Positions 19,886 to 32,117 are shown, numbered from the stretch's first letter. The stretch is DNA of 64,000 nt from Pseudomonas anguilliseptica (GCF_900105355.1 NZ_FNSC01000001.1:2356001-2420000); one strand, 5' to 3'. The notes: generated from the sequence alone by a model not told the origin. A program made the numbers and translations.

Positions 19886-22800
19886 ATGAAAGCAGGTTTG
19901 TACCGTCCTGATGAGTTCAAGGATAACTGCGGCTTCGGCCTTATCGCCCATATGCAGGGTGAGGCTAGCCATCACCTGCTGCAGACCGCGATTGAAGCCC
20001 TGACATGCATGACCCACCGTGGCGGGATCAACGCCGACGGTAAGACCGGTGACGGTTGCGGTCTGCTGATCCAGAAGCCTGATGCTTTCCTACGGGCCAT
20101 GGCCCAGCAGCACTTTGCCGTCGAGTTGCCCAAGCAGTACGCCGTTGGCATGGTGTTCCTCAACCAGGACCCGGTTAAAGCCGAAGCGGCCCGCGAAAAC
20201 ATGAATCGCGAGATTCTCGCTGCCGGCCTGAGCCTGGTTGGCTGGCGCAAAGTGCCAATCGACAGCAGCGTGCTCGGTCGCCTGGCGCTTGAGCGTCTGC
20301 CGCAGATCGAGCAGGTGTTTATCGGCGGTGAAGGCCTGTCCGATCAGGAATTTGCCATCAAGCTGTTCAGCGCTCGTCGCCGTTCCTCGGTGGCCAACGC
20401 CGCTGACAGCGATCACTACATCTGCAGCTTTTCGCACAAGACCATCATCTACAAAGGCCTGATGATGCCGGCCGACCTGCAGCAGTTCTACCCGGACCTG
20501 GGTGACGAGCGCCTGCAAACCGCCATTTGCGTGTTCCACCAGCGCTTCTCAACCAACACCCTGCCGAAGTGGCCGCTGGCTCAGCCGTTCCGCTTCCTCG
20601 CGCACAACGGTGAAATCAACACCATCACCGGTAACCGCAACTGGGCGCAGGCGCGTCGCCTGAAGTTCGCCAACGACCAGATCTTTGATCTCGAAGAGCT
20701 CGGCCCGCTGGTCAACCGCGTGGGTTCCGACTCCTCGAGCATGGACAACATGCTTGAGCTGATGGTCACCGGCGGCATCGACCTGTTCCGTGGCGTGCGG
20801 ATGATCATTCCGCCAGCCTGGCAGAACGTCGAAACCATGGACGCCGACCTGCGCGCGTTCTACGAATACAACTCCATGCACATGGAGCCTTGGGATGGTC
20901 CGGCCGGTGTGGTACTCACCGATGGCCGCCATGCCGTGTGCCTGCTCGACCGTAACGGTCTGCGTCCGGCGCGCTGGGTCACTACCAAGAATGGTTACAT
21001 CACCCTGGCCTCGGAAATCGGCGTGTGGAACTACGCACCCGAGGACGTGTTGGCCAAGGGCCGCGTCGGCCCGGGGCAGATTCTTGCGGTGGACACCGAA
21101 ACCGGGCAGATCCTCGGCAGCGACGACATCGACAACCGTCTGAAGTCGCGTCATCCCTACAAGCAGTGGATGCGCAAGAGTGCCCAGCGCATTCAGGCGA
21201 CCCTGGAAGACCGTGACCACGGTTCGGCGTTTTACGACGTCGACCAGCTCAAGCAGTACATGAAGATGTACCAGGTCACCTTCGAAGAGCGTGATCAGGT
21301 GCTGCGTCCGCTGGGCGAACAAGGCCAGGAAGCGGTCGGCTCCATGGGCGATGACACGCCAATGGCCGTGCTCAGCCAGCGCGTGCGCTCGCCGTACGAC
21401 TATTTTCGCCAGCAGTTCGCTCAGGTCACCAATCCGCCGATCGACCCGCTGCGTGAAGCCATCGTCATGTCGCTGGAGATCTGCCTCGGTGCCGAGCGCA
21501 ACATCTTCGAAGAGTCGCCTGAGCACGCCGCACGGGTGATTCTCAGCAGTCCGGTGATCTCGCCGGCCAAGTGGCGCGCCTTGATGAACCTGGATCGTCC
21601 GGGCTTCGAGCGTCAGCTGATCGACATGAACTACGATGAGTCGATTGGCCTGGAAGCCGCCGTGCGCAACATGGCCGATCAGGCTGAAGAAGCGGTGCGT
21701 GCCGGCAAGGTGCTGCTGGTTCTGTCTGACCGTCATATCGCCCCGGGCAAGCTGCCGGCTCACGCCTCGCTGGTCACTGGTGCGATTCACCACCGTCTGA
21801 CCGAAAAAGGCCTGCGCTGCGACTGCAACATCCTGGTCGAGACCGCAACTGCCCGCGATCCGCATCACTATGCTGTGCTGCTCGGCTTCGGCGCGTCGGC
21901 GGTGTATCCGTTCCTCGCTTACGAAGTGCTGGGCGACCTGATCCGCACCGGCGAAGTGCTGGGCGATCTGTACGAAGTGTTCAAGCACTACCGCAAAGGC
22001 ATCTCCAAGGGCCTGCTGAAGATCCTGTCGAAGATGGGCATCTCCACCGTGGCGTCCTACCGTGGTGCGCAGCTGTTTGAAGCGGTCGGCCTGGCCGATG
22101 ACGTCACCGAGCTGTGCTTCCGTGGTGTGGCCAGCCGCATCAAGGGCGCGCGCTTCGTCGATATCGAAAACGAGCAGAAGCTGCTGGCGGCCGAAGCCTG
22201 GAACGCGCGCAAATCGATCCAGCAAGGTGGCCTGCTCAAGTTCGTCTACGGCGGTGAGTACCACGCCTACAACCCGGATGTGGTCAACACCCTGCAGGCG
22301 GCTGTGCAGCAGGGCAGCTACGAGAAATTCAAGGAATACACCACGCTGGTCGACACCCGTCCGGTGTCGATGCTGCGCGACCTGTTGCAACTGAAACTGG
22401 TCGATCAGCCATTGGCGCTGGATCAGGTTGAGCCGCTGGGCGAGATTCTCAAGCGCTTCGACTCGGCTGGTATCTCGCTGGGTGCATTGTCGCCGGAGGC
22501 TCACGAAGCGATTGCCGAGGCGATGAACCGCCTGGGCGCGCGCTCCAACTCCGGTGAGGGTGGTGAAGATCCCGCCCGTTACGGCACCGTGCGCAGCTCG
22601 AAGATCAAGCAGGTGGCCACTGGCCGTTTCGGCGTGACGCCGGAGTATCTGGTCAACGCCGAAGTGCTGCAGATCAAGGTGGCACAGGGCGCCAAGCCCG
22701 GTGAGGGCGGCCAGCTGCCGGGCGGTAAGGTCAACGGTCTGATCGCCAAACTGCGTTATGCAGTGCCGGGCGTGACCCTGATTTCGCCGCCGCCGCACCA

Positions 22801-24334
22801 CGACATCTATTCCATCGAAGACCTGGCGCAGCTGATCTATGACCTCAAGCAGGTCAACCCGGCTGCACTGGTGTCGGTCAAGCTGGTGGCGGAAGCCGGT
22901 GTCGGCACCATCGCCGCCGGTGTGGCCAAGGCCTACGCCGACCTGATCACCATTTCCGGTTACGACGGTGGTACCGGCGCATCGCCGCTGACCTCAATCA
23001 AGTACGCCGGTGCGCCGTGGGAACTCGGCCTGGCCGAAACCCACCAGACCCTGCGCGGCAACGACCTGCGCGGCAAGGTACGGGTGCAGACCGACGGCGG
23101 CCTGAAGACCGGCCTGGACGTGATCAAGGCTGCCATCCTCGGCGCCGAAAGCTTCGGCTTCGGTACTGCGCCGATGATCGCTCTGGGCTGCAAATACCTG
23201 CGTATCTGTCACCTGAACAACTGCGCCACCGGCGTGGCCACGCAGAACGACAAGCTGCGCAAGGACCACTTCATCGGCACCGTCGAAATGGTGATGAACT
23301 TCTTCACCTACGTCGCCGAAGAAACCCGCGAGTGGTTGGCCAAGCTGGGCGTACGCAGCCTGGAAGAGTTGATCGGGCGTACCGATCTGCTGGAAATGCT
23401 GCCGGGCGAAACAGCTAAGCAGGGTCATCTGGATCTGACGCCGTTGCTCGGCAGCGACCACATTCCGGCGGACAAGCCGCAGTTTTGCCTGGTCGAGAAG
23501 AACCCGCCGTTCGACGAAGGTCTGCTGGCCGAGAAGATGGTCGAGTTGGCCAAACCGGCGATTGAGGCTGCCAGCGGTGCTGAAATTGATCTGGAAATCT
23601 GCAACTGCGACCGTTCCATTGGTGCCCGTGTTTCCGGCGAAATCGCCCGCAAACACGGCAACCAGGGCATGGCCAAGGCGCCGATCACCTTCCGCTTCAA
23701 GGGCACTGCGGGCCAGAGCTTCGGTGTGTGGAACGCCGGTGGTCTGAACCTGTATCTGGAAGGCGACGCCAACGACTACGTCGGCAAGGGCATGACCGGC
23801 GGCAAGCTGGTGATTACTCCGCCGCAAGGCAGCCCGTTCAAAGCCCAGGACAGCGCCATTATCGGCAACACCTGCCTGTACGGTGCCACCGGTGGCAAGC
23901 TGTTCGCAGCGGGTACTGCGGGCGAGCGTTTCGCCGTGCGTAACTCCGGTGCCCACACCGTAGTGGAAGGCACGGGCGACCATTGCTGCGAATACATGAC
24001 CGGTGGTTTCGTCTGCGTGCTGGGCAAGACCGGCTACAACTTCGGCTCGGGCATGACCGGCGGTTTCGCCTACGTGCTCGACCTGGATAACAGTTTCTAC
24101 GACCGCGTTAACCACGAGTTGGTGGAGATTCAGCGGATCAACAATGAGTCGATGGAGGCGTACCGTAGCCACCTGGGGCGCGTACTCACCGAGTACGTCC
24201 AGGAAACATCGAGTGAGTGGGGCATCAACCTGCTGGAAAACCTGGACGACTACCTGCGCAAGTTCTGGCTGGTCAAACCGAAGGCGGCAAGCCTGAAGTC
24301 GTTGCTCTCCAGCACCCGTGCCAACCCGCAATAA
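19886..24334 (+). CDS. gltB: Glutamate synthase (NADPH) large subunit
   Basis: Transfers the glutamine amide to 2-oxoglutarate. The 1482-residue protein has an Ntn-type glutaminase domain whose nucleophile should be Cys15 ([11 protein letters not shown]) after propeptide removal, a central domain, the FMN-binding synthase barrel ([15 protein letters not shown]), the [3Fe-4S] cysteines in [17 protein letters not shown], and the C-terminal beta-helix domain. ATG 19886 is chosen over the longer reading because the conserved N-terminus [11 protein letters not shown] begins there with GAGAG upstream. It is followed 34 bp later by gltD. Confidence 0.97.
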   Translation: MKAGLYRPDEFKDNCGFGLIAHMQGEASHHLLQTAIEALTCMTHRGGINADGKTGDGCGLLIQKPDAFLRAMAQQHFAVELPKQYAVGMVFLNQDPVKAEAARENMNREILAAGLSLVGWRKVPIDSSVLGRLALERLPQIEQVFIGGEGLSDQEFAIKLFSARRRSSVANAADSDHYICSFSHKTIIYKGLMMPADLQQFYPDLGDERLQTAICVFHQRFSTNTLPKWPLAQPFRFLAHNGEINTITGNRNWAQARRLKFANDQIFDLEELGPLVNRVGSDSSSMDNMLELMVTGGIDLFRGVRMIIPPAWQNVETMDADLRAFYEYNSMHMEPWDGPAGVVLTDGRHAVCLLDRNGLRPARWVTTKNGYITLASEIGVWNYAPEDVLAKGRVGPGQILAVDTETGQILGSDDIDNRLKSRHPYKQWMRKSAQRIQATLEDRDHGSAFYDVDQLKQYMKMYQVTFEERDQVLRPLGEQGQEAVGSMGDDTPMAVLSQRVRSPYDYFRQQFAQVTNPPIDPLREAIVMSLEICLGAERNIFEESPEHAARVILSSPVISPAKWRALMNLDRPGFERQLIDMNYDESIGLEAAVRNMADQAEEAVRAGKVLLVLSDRHIAPGKLPAHASLVTGAIHHRLTEKGLRCDCNILVETATARDPHHYAVLLGFGASAVYPFLAYEVLGDLIRTGEVLGDLYEVFKHYRKGISKGLLKILSKMGISTVASYRGAQLFEAVGLADDVTELCFRGVASRIKGARFVDIENEQKLLAAEAWNARKSIQQGGLLKFVYGGEYHAYNPDVVNTLQAAVQQGSYEKFKEYTTLVDTRPVSMLRDLLQLKLVDQPLALDQVEPLGEILKRFDSAGISLGALSPEAHEAIAEAMNRLGARSNSGEGGEDPARYGTVRSSKIKQVATGRFGVTPEYLVNAEVLQIKVAQGAKPGEGGQLPGGKVNGLIAKLRYAVPGVTLISPPPHHDIYSIEDLAQLIYDLKQVNPAALVSVKLVAEAGVGTIAAGVAKAYADLITISGYDGGTGASPLTSIKYAGAPWELGLAETHQTLRGNDLRGKVRVQTDGGLKTGLDVIKAAILGAESFGFGTAPMIALGCKYLRICHLNNCATGVATQNDKLRKDHFIGTVEMVMNFFTYVAEETREWLAKLGVRSLEELIGRTDLLEMLPGETAKQGHLDLTPLLGSDHIPADKPQFCLVEKNPPFDEGLLAEKMVELAKPAIEAASGAEIDLEICNCDRSIGARVSGEIARKHGNQGMAKAPITFRFKGTAGQSFGVWNAGGLNLYLEGDANDYVGKGMTGGKLVITPPQGSPFKAQDSAIIGNTCLYGATGGKLFAAGTAGERFAVRNSGAHTVVEGTGDHCCEYMTGGFVCVLGKTGYNFGSGMTGGFAYVLDLDNSFYDRVNHELVEIQRINNESMEAYRSHLGRVLTEYVQETSSEWGINLLENLDDYLRKFWLVKPKAASLKSLLSSTRANPQ

Positions 24335-24359
24335 GAATGCGCCTGAAGTGGTTTGATGA

Positions 24360-25787
<1,428 letters not shown>

Positions 25788-25802
25788 GCTACTGCGCTGT
25801 AC

Positions 25803-25866
25803 CTGTGGGAGTGGCTTTAGCCGCGAGTTTTAAATCAGCTGCATCGCGGCTGAAGCCCCTCCCACA
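25803..25866. repeat. Pair of inverted REP sequences (Pseudomonas type)
   Basis: TGTGGGAGTGGCTTTAGCCG and its inverted partner (CGGCTGAAGCCCCTCCCACA) are separated by about 20 bases. This is the typical Pseudomonas repetitive extragenic palindrome in head-to-tail pairing, placed just after the gltD stop. Confidence 0.85.
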
Positions 25867-25899
25867 AAAGTGTTTTCCCGCGACAAATTGACTCGATAG

Positions 25900-25935
25900 A
25901 CAAAAGGCACGGCACTCGCCGTGCCTTTTGTTTTT
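25900..25935 (+). terminator. Rho-independent terminator of gltBD
   Basis: ACAAAAGGCACGGC, ACTC loop, GCCGTGCCTTTTG, then TTTTT: a 13-bp stem with a T tail. From here to hemE (25936-26092) I see a short GGTGCGC triplication and the hemE ribosome binding site, but no clear promoter. Confidence 0.9.
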
Positions 25936-26092
25936 GGGTCTGCGAAAATGCCCGCACTTTTTCTGCGCCACGGTGCGCGGTGCGCGGTGCGCCAGCGATC
26001 CGGGAACCCGCCCGGAGGAGGGGGCGCCGCATGGCGGCGGTCCGCATACTTTCCGCCGTGAAGTTTCCCTGCTGATTTCCAGGAGCCCTGCC

Positions 26093-27160
26093 ATGTCCAC
26101 CCTGAAGAATGACCGCTTCCTCCGTGCTCTGCTCAAGCAACCTGTCGACGTCACTCCGGTATGGATGATGCGTCAGGCCGGTCGTTATCTGCCGGAGTAC
26201 CGCGCCACCCGCGCCAAGGCCGGTGATTTCGTCAGCCTGATGAAGAACCCGGAGCTGGCCTGTGAGGTCACCATCCAGCCGCTGGATCGTTACCCGCAGC
26301 TGGACGCAGCGATTCTGTTCTCGGACATCCTGACCATCCCCGATGCCATGGGCCAGGGCCTGTATTTTGAAACCGGCGAAGGCCCGCGTTTCAAGAAAGT
26401 CATCAGCTCCATGGCCGATATCGAAGCGCTGCCGATCCCCGATCCGGAGCAGGACCTGGGTTATGTGATGGACGCCGTGCGTACCATTCGCCGTGAGCTG
26501 AATGGCCGCGTACCACTGATCGGCTTCACCGGCAGCCCCTGGACGCTGGCCACCTATATGGTCGAAGGGGGCTCGTCGAAGGATTTCCGCAAGTCCAAGG
26601 CCATGCTTTACGGCAACCCGCAGGCCATGCATGCGCTGCTCGACAAGCTGGCGCAGTCGGTGACCGCCTACCTCAATGGGCAGATCAAGGCCGGTGCGCA
26701 GGCCGTGCAGATTTTCGACTCCTGGGGCGGCAGCCTGTCGGCGGCGGCGTATCAGGAGTTCTCCCTGGCTTATATGCAGAAGATCATCGACGGCCTGATT
26801 CGCGAGCACGATGGGCGCCGTGTGCCGGTGATCCTGTTCACCAAGGGTGGCGGTCTGTGGCTGGAATCCATGGCCGACAGCGGTGCCGAGGCCCTGGGCC
26901 TGGACTGGACCTGTGACATTGGCAGCGCCCGTGCCCGCGTTGGCAGCAAGGTGGCGCTGCAGGGCAATATGGACCCGAGCGTGCTGTACGCCAACCCGGC
27001 GGCGATCCGCGCCGAAGTCGGGCGCATTCTCGCGGCTTACGGGCATGGCAGCGGTCAGGTGTTCAACCTTGGCCACGGCATCACTCCGGAAGTCGACCCG
27101 GCTCACGCTGGCGCGTTTTTCGAAGCGGTGCATGAGTTGTCCGCGCAGTACCATCAATAA
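26093..27160 (+). CDS. hemE: Uroporphyrinogen III decarboxylase
   Basis: Decarboxylates the four acetate side chains of uroporphyrinogen III to give coproporphyrinogen III in haem synthesis. The 355-residue protein has the signature [14 protein letters not shown] near the N-terminus, the conserved [17 protein letters not shown], the aspartate in [12 protein letters not shown], and the C-terminal [16 protein letters not shown] 26093 is chosen because AGGAG lies 7-8 bases upstream and the family starts there; the longer reading extends into the terminator region. Confidence 0.97.
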   Translation: MSTLKNDRFLRALLKQPVDVTPVWMMRQAGRYLPEYRATRAKAGDFVSLMKNPELACEVTIQPLDRYPQLDAAILFSDILTIPDAMGQGLYFETGEGPRFKKVISSMADIEALPIPDPEQDLGYVMDAVRTIRRELNGRVPLIGFTGSPWTLATYMVEGGSSKDFRKSKAMLYGNPQAMHALLDKLAQSVTAYLNGQIKAGAQAVQIFDSWGGSLSAAAYQEFSLAYMQKIIDGLIREHDGRRVPVILFTKGGGLWLESMADSGAEALGLDWTCDIGSARARVGSKVALQGNMDPSVLYANPAAIRAEVGRILAAYGHGSGQVFNLGHGITPEVDPAHAGAFFEAVHELSAQYHQ

Positions 27161-27171
27161 AACCTGCACAA

Positions 27172-27203
27172 AACAAAGGCCGCATTAGCGGCCTGTGTTT
27201 TAT
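27172..27203. terminator. Bidirectional terminator between hemE and a cytochrome gene
   Basis: AAAGGCCGC, ATTA loop, GCGGCCT, with T-rich sequence on the right and A-rich sequence on the left. It can end both hemE and the converging minus-strand operon that finishes at 27215. Confidence 0.8.
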
Positions 27204-27214
27204 CCACGACTTGT

Positions 27215-27544
27215 TCAGGGCTTACGCAAATCGCGCACGGCCCGTAGCAGCGCCAGTTGCTCGGCTTCGCTGAGCTTGTCGGCGTAGCCGGGCATGGCGC
27301 CTGGGCCTTCCTGAATGGCTTCGAGAATATCGCTGTCGCTGTTGTTGTCCTGCCACTTGGCTTTGCTCAGGTTCTGCGCAAAGTACAACCAGCCGCGCAG
27401 GGTGTTGGCGCGGCCGTCTTCGGCGTGGCATTTGGCGCAGTGCTGGCGGTACAGCTGCTGGCCGTCCACTTCAGCCTGCGCGGGCAGGCTGACGAGCAGA
27501 GTCAGCGCGCCAAGCAGGCCAAGCAGCGCCGGCTTATTTGACAT
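27215..27544 (-). CDS. Small periplasmic c-type cytochrome (class I)
   Basis: The 109-residue product has a signal peptide ending in LPAQAE, one haem-attachment motif CAKCH (about residues 36-40), and a C-terminal methionine ligand candidate in GPGAMPGYADKLSEAE. It resembles cytochrome c/CccA-type electron carriers. Its start overlaps the stop of the upstream gene, so it is co-translated with it. Electron partners are not evident from the neighbourhood. Confidence 0.85.
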   Translation of the reverse strand: MSNKPALLGLLGALTLLVSLPAQAEVDGQQLYRQHCAKCHAEDGRANTLRGWLYFAQNLSKAKWQDNNSDSDILEAIQEGPGAMPGYADKLSEAEQLALLRAVRDLRKP

Positions 27545-27977
27545 TGGCCAGGTTTCCCTTGAGGGCGACGCCCGCCATCACCGCACCGGCGTGGCATTCG
27601 TACTTCTGGCTGTCCTTGTACTCGACGTTCTTGTAGTTGCTGGCCAGGTCGACCACGGCATTGGCGCCGGCAGCCTTGGCGGCCTTTTGGAAGCGGATCA
27701 GCGCGGACTGCAGGGCCCAGCTGCAGGCAGCTTCATCGCTCTTGTTGAAGGCGTTGGTCTTCTGACTGGTGGTCACTCCGGATTTGATCACGCTGACCGA
27801 ACCGGCCGGTTTGTTACCCGCCAGGTAGAACTTCACGCTGCCGTCAAGGCGGCCGGCATTCAGGGCTTCCTGCACGGCGGCCTCGAAGGGCAGGAAGTGG
27901 GCGGTGTCGCGGGCCTGGCTGATGCTCGGCAGTGCCGCGAAGCACGCAACAGCAACGAGTAGGTGGCGCAATTTCAT
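27534..27977 (-). CDS. Exported protein of unknown function (often labelled excinuclease ATPase subunit)
   Basis: The 147-residue product has a signal peptide (MKLRHLLVAVACFAALPSISQA) and a small mature domain with two cysteines that could pair (CSWALQSALI and YECHAGAV). It resembles a Pseudomonas family that databases label as an excinuclease ATPase subunit. I see no Walker motif or zinc finger, so that name looks wrong. ATG 27977 is chosen because GGAGGT precedes it at ideal spacing. Function unknown. Confidence 0.75.
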   Translation of the reverse strand: MKLRHLLVAVACFAALPSISQARDTAHFLPFEAAVQEALNAGRLDGSVKFYLAGNKPAGSVSVIKSGVTTSQKTNAFNKSDEAACSWALQSALIRFQKAAKAAGANAVVDLASNYKNVEYKDSQKYECHAGAVMAGVALKGNLANVK

Positions 27978-28000
27978 GGTGACCTCCATGGTTCTTATGT

Positions 28001-28405
28001 TTATGAGTTGCTTGGCTCAGGGGTGACAGACAGTTTCATATAGTGCTGGGTCAAGCCGTGCAAGCGTTTCAGCAGCGCGTTGTAGCGCTTGTGAATCTTG
28101 CCGTCTGCATAGCGTAGCTTTTCGCTGTCGCGATACAGAATGTCATAACGGGTTGCACTGTAATTAAGGGTAATTGAGGCGCTGTGACCCCGGAAGTCGA
28201 TGCGCGCCAGGATCTGTTGCGGCCTGTCTTCTTCGACTACCCATTTGCCGTGTGCCAGTGCTTTCAGCAGGATTTGATGAAAGTCGCCGTTGTAGTTGGC
28301 GAGCGGCACGGGTTGATGAATTTCGCGGATCGGTTGCACCCGGCTGCAGGCCAGCAAAGAAACGATAGCGAGGCTGACCAGTAGCAGTTTGCTCAAGCGG
28401 TACAT
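28001..28405 (-). CDS. Small lipoprotein of unknown function
   Basis: The 134-residue product has a lipoprotein signal (LLLVSLAIVSLLAC, Cys about 20). The mature part has an N-terminal HxP-containing stretch and a domain (KALAHGKWVVEEDRPQQILARIDFRGH) resembling small conserved lipoproteins that accompany aryl polyene loci or stand alone. It starts 22 bp after the apeR stop on the same strand and is likely on the same transcript. I cannot assign a function. Confidence 0.7.
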   Translation of the reverse strand: MYRLSKLLLVSLAIVSLLACSRVQPIREIHQPVPLANYNGDFHQILLKALAHGKWVVEEDRPQQILARIDFRGHSASITLNYSATRYDILYRDSEKLRYADGKIHKRYNALLKRLHGLTQHYMKLSVTPEPSNS

Positions 28406-28427
28406 GGTGGACTCCTTGTCCTGTGGT

Positions 28428-29663
28428 TTAGGTCCAGCGTTTAAAGATCAGCGAGGTGTTGACCCCGCCAAAGGCGAAGTTGTTGTTCATCACGTACTGG
28501 TGGCTCATCTGGCGGAACTCACCGCGCAGGTAGTCGAGTTCGCCGCAGGCCGGGTCGACCGTATCCAGGTTCAGGGTCGGCACATAGCTGTTCGCGTTCA
28601 TCATTTCGATGCTGAACCAGGACTCCAGCGCGCCACAGGCGCCCAGGGTGTGGCCGAAGTAGCTCTTCTGCGAGCTGATCGGCATCTGGCTGCCGAACAG
28701 TTCCTGGGTCGCCAGGGTCTCGGCGACGTCGCCCTGGTCGGTGGCGGTGCCATGGCCGTTGACGTAACCGATGGCGGAAGGCGCCAGGCCGGCATCCTGC
28801 AGCGCCAGCTCCATCGCCCCGCGCATGGTCGCCTGCACCGGTTTGGTGGCGTGCTGGCCGTCGGCGTTGCAGCCAAAACCGACAATCTCGGCGTGGATGG
28901 TCGCGCCCCGTGCCAGTGCATGTTCCAGCTCTTCCAGCACCAGAATGCCGGCGCCTTCCCCGATCACCAGACCATCGCGGCCGCTGTCGTAGGGGCGCGG
29001 CGAGGTGTGCGGCGCATCGTTCTTCAGGCTGGTGGCGTACAGCGCATCGAAGACCATGGCCTCGGTCGGGCAGAGTTCCTCGGCACCACCGGCGAGCATC
29101 ATGGGCAGGCGGCCGAACTTGATCGCCTCATAGGCGTAGCCGATGCCTTGGCTGCCGCTGGTGCAGGCGCTGGAGGTAGGGATCAGGCGGCCCTTGAGGC
29201 CGAAGAAAATGCTGATATTGGCCGCTGTGGTATGCGGCATCATGCGGATATAGGAGTTGGCGTTAAGGCCATCGGCCACCGAGTTGAGCAGCATATTGCC
29301 GAACGCCTTGATCTCGTCGGTACTGCCGGTGGAGGAACCACAGGCCACGCCCATCCGGCCGTCCTTGATCGACTCGTCGCCGAGCAGGCCGGCATGTTCC
29401 AGGGCGCGCTCGGCGGCGTACACCACCAGTTTCGAGACCCGGCCCATGCTGCGGGTCTGCTTGCGGTTCCAGTGCTTGGGTTGCACAAAGTCATCCACTG
29501 GGCCGCCGAGGCGGGTGTTCAGCTCGCTGAATCTGTCCCACTCGTGCATATAGCGGATACCGCTCTTGCCGGCCTTGAAATTCGCCTCAATCGTCGGCCA
29601 GTCGCTGCCCAGCGAGGTCACCCCGGCCATGCCGGTGACTACAACCCGTTTGCATCCGTTCAT
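28428..29663 (-). CDS. apeR: Beta-ketoacyl-ACP synthase, ApeR-like
   Basis: The 411-residue FabF-type ketosynthase has the full catalytic set: Cys in SSACTSGSQG, His in NGHGTATDQGD, and His in FGHTLGACGA. In aryl polyene systems ApeR is the second ketosynthase and is thought to act in priming or early elongation. It is the last gene of the ape order here. I chose ATG 29663, which overlaps the apeQ stop as TGATG; an in-frame GTG lies at 29669. Confidence 0.9.
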   Translation of the reverse strand: MNGCKRVVVTGMAGVTSLGSDWPTIEANFKAGKSGIRYMHEWDRFSELNTRLGGPVDDFVQPKHWNRKQTRSMGRVSKLVVYAAERALEHAGLLGDESIKDGRMGVACGSSTGSTDEIKAFGNMLLNSVADGLNANSYIRMMPHTTAANISIFFGLKGRLIPTSSACTSGSQGIGYAYEAIKFGRLPMMLAGGAEELCPTEAMVFDALYATSLKNDAPHTSPRPYDSGRDGLVIGEGAGILVLEELEHALARGATIHAEIVGFGCNADGQHATKPVQATMRGAMELALQDAGLAPSAIGYVNGHGTATDQGDVAETLATQELFGSQMPISSQKSYFGHTLGACGALESWFSIEMMNANSYVPTLNLDTVDPACGELDYLRGEFRQMSHQYVMNNNFAFGGVNTSLIFKRWT

Positions 29664-30409
29664 CAGCACAACCCACCGTTCACCGCGAGGACCTGGCGGG
29701 TAATGTAGGCCGCCTCCTCGGACATCAGAAAATTCACCGCGCCGGCCACTTCTTCCGGGGTGCCCATGCGAGCGGCCGGGACCATCTTGAGGATTTCCTC
29801 GATGGGTACATCGGCATCGAGAATCTCAGTATCGATCAGCCCCGGCGCCACGCAGTTGACCGTGATCTTGCGCTTGCCCAGCTCGATCGCCAAGGCCTTG
29901 GCCGCACCGATAATGCCGGCCTTGGAGGCGCTGTAGTTGACCTGGCCGCGGTTGCCGATCAGCCCGGATACGGAGGTGATGCAGACAATGCGCCCGGCCT
30001 TGCGCCGCCGGATCATCGGCATGGTCAGCGGATGCAGCACGTTATAGAAACCGTCCAGATTGGTGCGCATGACGATGTCCCAGTCCTCCTCGCTCAGCGC
30101 CGGGAAGGCGCCGTCGCGGGTCAGACCGGCGTTGCACACTACGCCGTAATAGGCGCCGTGCTGCTCGACATCGGCCTCCAGCGCCGCGCGGCAGGCAGCG
30201 CGGTCGGACACGTCGAACTGCAGAATGCGCGCCTGCTGGCCCAGCTCAAGAATCTGCGCCTGCACCGCTTCGGCTTCCTCGCGGCGGGCGCGGCAGTGCA
30301 GCACGATGTCATAGCCGCCCTTGGCCAGACGCAGGGCAATCGCCCGGCCGATACCACGGCTGGAGCCGGTGACCAGAATGGTTTCGCTTATGGCTGCTTG
30401 TTCGCTCAT
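29663..30409 (-). CDS. apeQ: 3-oxoacyl-ACP reductase, ApeQ-like (FabG family)
   Basis: A short-chain dehydrogenase that reduces the beta-keto group of the growing polyene. The 248-residue protein has the NADPH site TGSSRGIGRAIA (residues 15-26), NAG in CNAGLTRDG, catalytic Ser in ITSVSG and the YxxxK motif in YSASKAG. Its start overlaps apeP by ATGA and its stop overlaps apeR. Paired with two dehydratase domains it gives the all-double-bond chain. Confidence 0.93.
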   Translation of the reverse strand: MSEQAAISETILVTGSSRGIGRAIALRLAKGGYDIVLHCRARREEAEAVQAQILELGQQARILQFDVSDRAACRAALEADVEQHGAYYGVVCNAGLTRDGAFPALSEEDWDIVMRTNLDGFYNVLHPLTMPMIRRRKAGRIVCITSVSGLIGNRGQVNYSASKAGIIGAAKALAIELGKRKITVNCVAPGLIDTEILDADVPIEEILKMVPAARMGTPEEVAGAVNFLMSEEAAYITRQVLAVNGGLC

Positions 30410-30870
30410 GACTGAGAGCCCTCGAATTCTTCCTGAAGATAGCTGGCCACCTGGGGTGGACGGAATACGTTAAGCCTGGCCAGGGCCTCAATGCCCGGGC
30501 CGCGTAGCTGACATTCGAATACGCCCATGCCGTTGTCATCCTGCAGCGAGCGGCTCGCATGGATATGCAGCTCGGCTCCGGCCGGGAAACGTTCGACATT
30601 GCATTCGTACTTGCGCGTGCCGAGCAGAAAGCCCAGCTCCACGGGTTCGCCGCGCAGACGTGCCTGGCAGCCGGCGTAGGCCGCCACGCTCTGCGCCATC
30701 AGCTCAATGCCAACCCAGGCCGGCAGGCTGCCGTCCTCCAGGCTGAATAGGCCGCCGTCACGCACGCTGAGCTGGGTTTCGATGTCCTCGTCGCCAAAGC
30801 GCAGCACCCGGTCGATCAGGATCATGTCAGCGGCGTGGGGAATCAGTTCGGCGATTGGCCATTGGCTCAT
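30406..30870 (-). CDS. apeP: Hotdog-fold dehydratase, ApeP-like
   Basis: The 154-residue FabA/FabZ-like protein has the central hotdog helix in WVGIELMAQSVAAYAGCQA. The catalytic-His region is replaced by IPHAADMILIDRV. In E. coli/Xenorhabdus type systems ApeP works as a heterodimer with the second dehydratase ApeI, which here is fused to the AMP-ligase (42624-44291). ATGA overlaps on both sides show tight coupling. Confidence 0.88.
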   Translation of the reverse strand: MSQWPIAELIPHAADMILIDRVLRFGDEDIETQLSVRDGGLFSLEDGSLPAWVGIELMAQSVAAYAGCQARLRGEPVELGFLLGTRKYECNVERFPAGAELHIHASRSLQDDNGMGVFECQLRGPGIEALARLNVFRPPQVASYLQEEFEGSQS

Positions 30871-32117
30871 GGGTGTTCTCCTGCTTTGCCCAAATCTTCA
30901 CCCAAGAGCAGGCTGATATTGTTGCCACCAAAGGCGAAGGAATTGCTCATCAGCCGGCGTGGCCGGTTGCCGCTCAGCGGTGCTCCGGGCGCCACCAGAT
31001 TCAGCGCCGGCAAGGCCGGATCAGCCTGGCCGTCCCACAGGTGTGGGGGCAGCAGTCGCTCTGGGTTGTATTCGCTTAAGGTCAACCAGCAGAAAGCCGC
31101 TTCCAGAGCCCCAGCCGCGCCGAGTGTATGACCGACCATGGGTTTGCTCGATGAACAGGGCACACCATGGGGGAAGACAGCCTGTACGGCCTGGCTTTCC
31201 ATGGCGTCATTGTGGGTGGTGGCGGTGCCATGCAGGTTAAGGTAGTCGACCTGCTCAGCGCTGATCTCGGCTGTAACCAGGGCCTTGCGCATCGCGGCCT
31301 GGGCGCCGAGGCCGTCGGGCTGAGGGGCGGAAATATGGTGGGCGTCCGAGCAGGCGCCGCCGCCAAGCAGGGCGATTGATACGGCACTCCGTGCTGCACT
31401 GCCAGGCAGCGCTTCTCTGGTCATCGGCTCTTTAGTCATTAAGAACAGCGCCGCCGCCTCGCCGATATTGATGCCATGGCGATTGACCGAGAACGGGTTG
31501 CAGCGCTCGGCCGAGACCGCTTCCAAGGCGGAAAAGCCATTCAAGGTCAGACGGCACAGGCTGTCCACGCCGCCGCAGATCACCGCATCGCACAGGCCGA
31601 GGTTGAGCAGACGCTGCGCGCTCAGCAGTGCGCGGGCGCCCGAGGTACAGGCGGTGGAAATACTGAAGCACGGCCCGCTGAGGCCCAGCCAGTCACTGAG
31701 GAAGTTCGCCGGTTCAGCCAGCTCCTGTTGCGCATAGTGATAATGCGCCGGCAACTCGCCCTCTTTGAGGTAGGTGGCGATGCCCCGGCTGGCTTCTTCG
31801 ATGCCTGAGGTGCTGGTGCCGAGTACCACGGCGATACGCTCGGCACCGAAGCGGCTGATGGCGGCGCGCAGCTCTGGCTCGATTTCCTGCGCGGCGGCCA
31901 GTAGCAGCTGGTTATTGCGGCTCGGCGGATGGCCCGGCAGCTTGGGCAATTCAGGTAAATCGCCGGGCACGGCGCCGACGGTCAGCGCGCGCTCGGCCAC
32001 CCAGCCGCTTTGCGCCTGCATGCCGCTGCTATCGCCGGCAAACAGCGCTGTCGCCACCGCCTGCTTGCCTTGGCCGAGGGCGCAGTTAAGGCCCAGTGCG
32101 TTGAGGTAGACCGGCAT
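30867..32117 (-). CDS. apeO: Beta-ketoacyl-ACP synthase, ApeO-like (KS of the KS/CLF pair)
   Basis: The 416-residue ketosynthase has catalytic Cys in STACTSGARA, His in NLHGTATTHND and His in MVGHTLGAAGA. In characterised loci ApeO pairs with the chain-length factor ApeC, here at the far end of the operon. Position in the order N-O-P-Q-R supports the name. The start overlaps the DUF3261 lipoprotein stop as TGATG. Confidence 0.9.
   Translation of the reverse strand: MPVYLNALGLNCALGQGKQAVATALFAGDSSGMQAQSGWVAERALTVGAVPGDLPELPKLPGHPPSRNNQLLLAAAQEIEPELRAAISRFGAERIAVVLGTSTSGIEEASRGIATYLKEGELPAHYHYAQQELAEPANFLSDWLGLSGPCFSISTACTSGARALLSAQRLLNLGLCDAVICGGVDSLCRLTLNGFSALEAVSAERCNPFSVNRHGINIGEAAALFLMTKEPMTREALPGSAARSAVSIALLGGGACSDAHHISAPQPDGLGAQAAMRKALVTAEISAEQVDYLNLHGTATTHNDAMESQAVQAVFPHGVPCSSSKPMVGHTLGAAGALEAAFCWLTLSEYNPERLLPPHLWDGQADPALPALNLVAPGAPLSGNRPRRLMSNSFAFGGNNISLLLGEDLGKAGEHP

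Noticed and set aside
25936..26092. Short GGTGCGC triplication before hemE as a regulatory repeat
   Set aside because: Only three short tandem units in GC-rich DNA, with no symmetry or position relative to a promoter to support a function.
27534..27977. Excinuclease ATPase subunit
   Set aside because: A 147-residue exported protein with no nucleotide-binding motif cannot be UvrA. The name appears to be a propagated mislabel.
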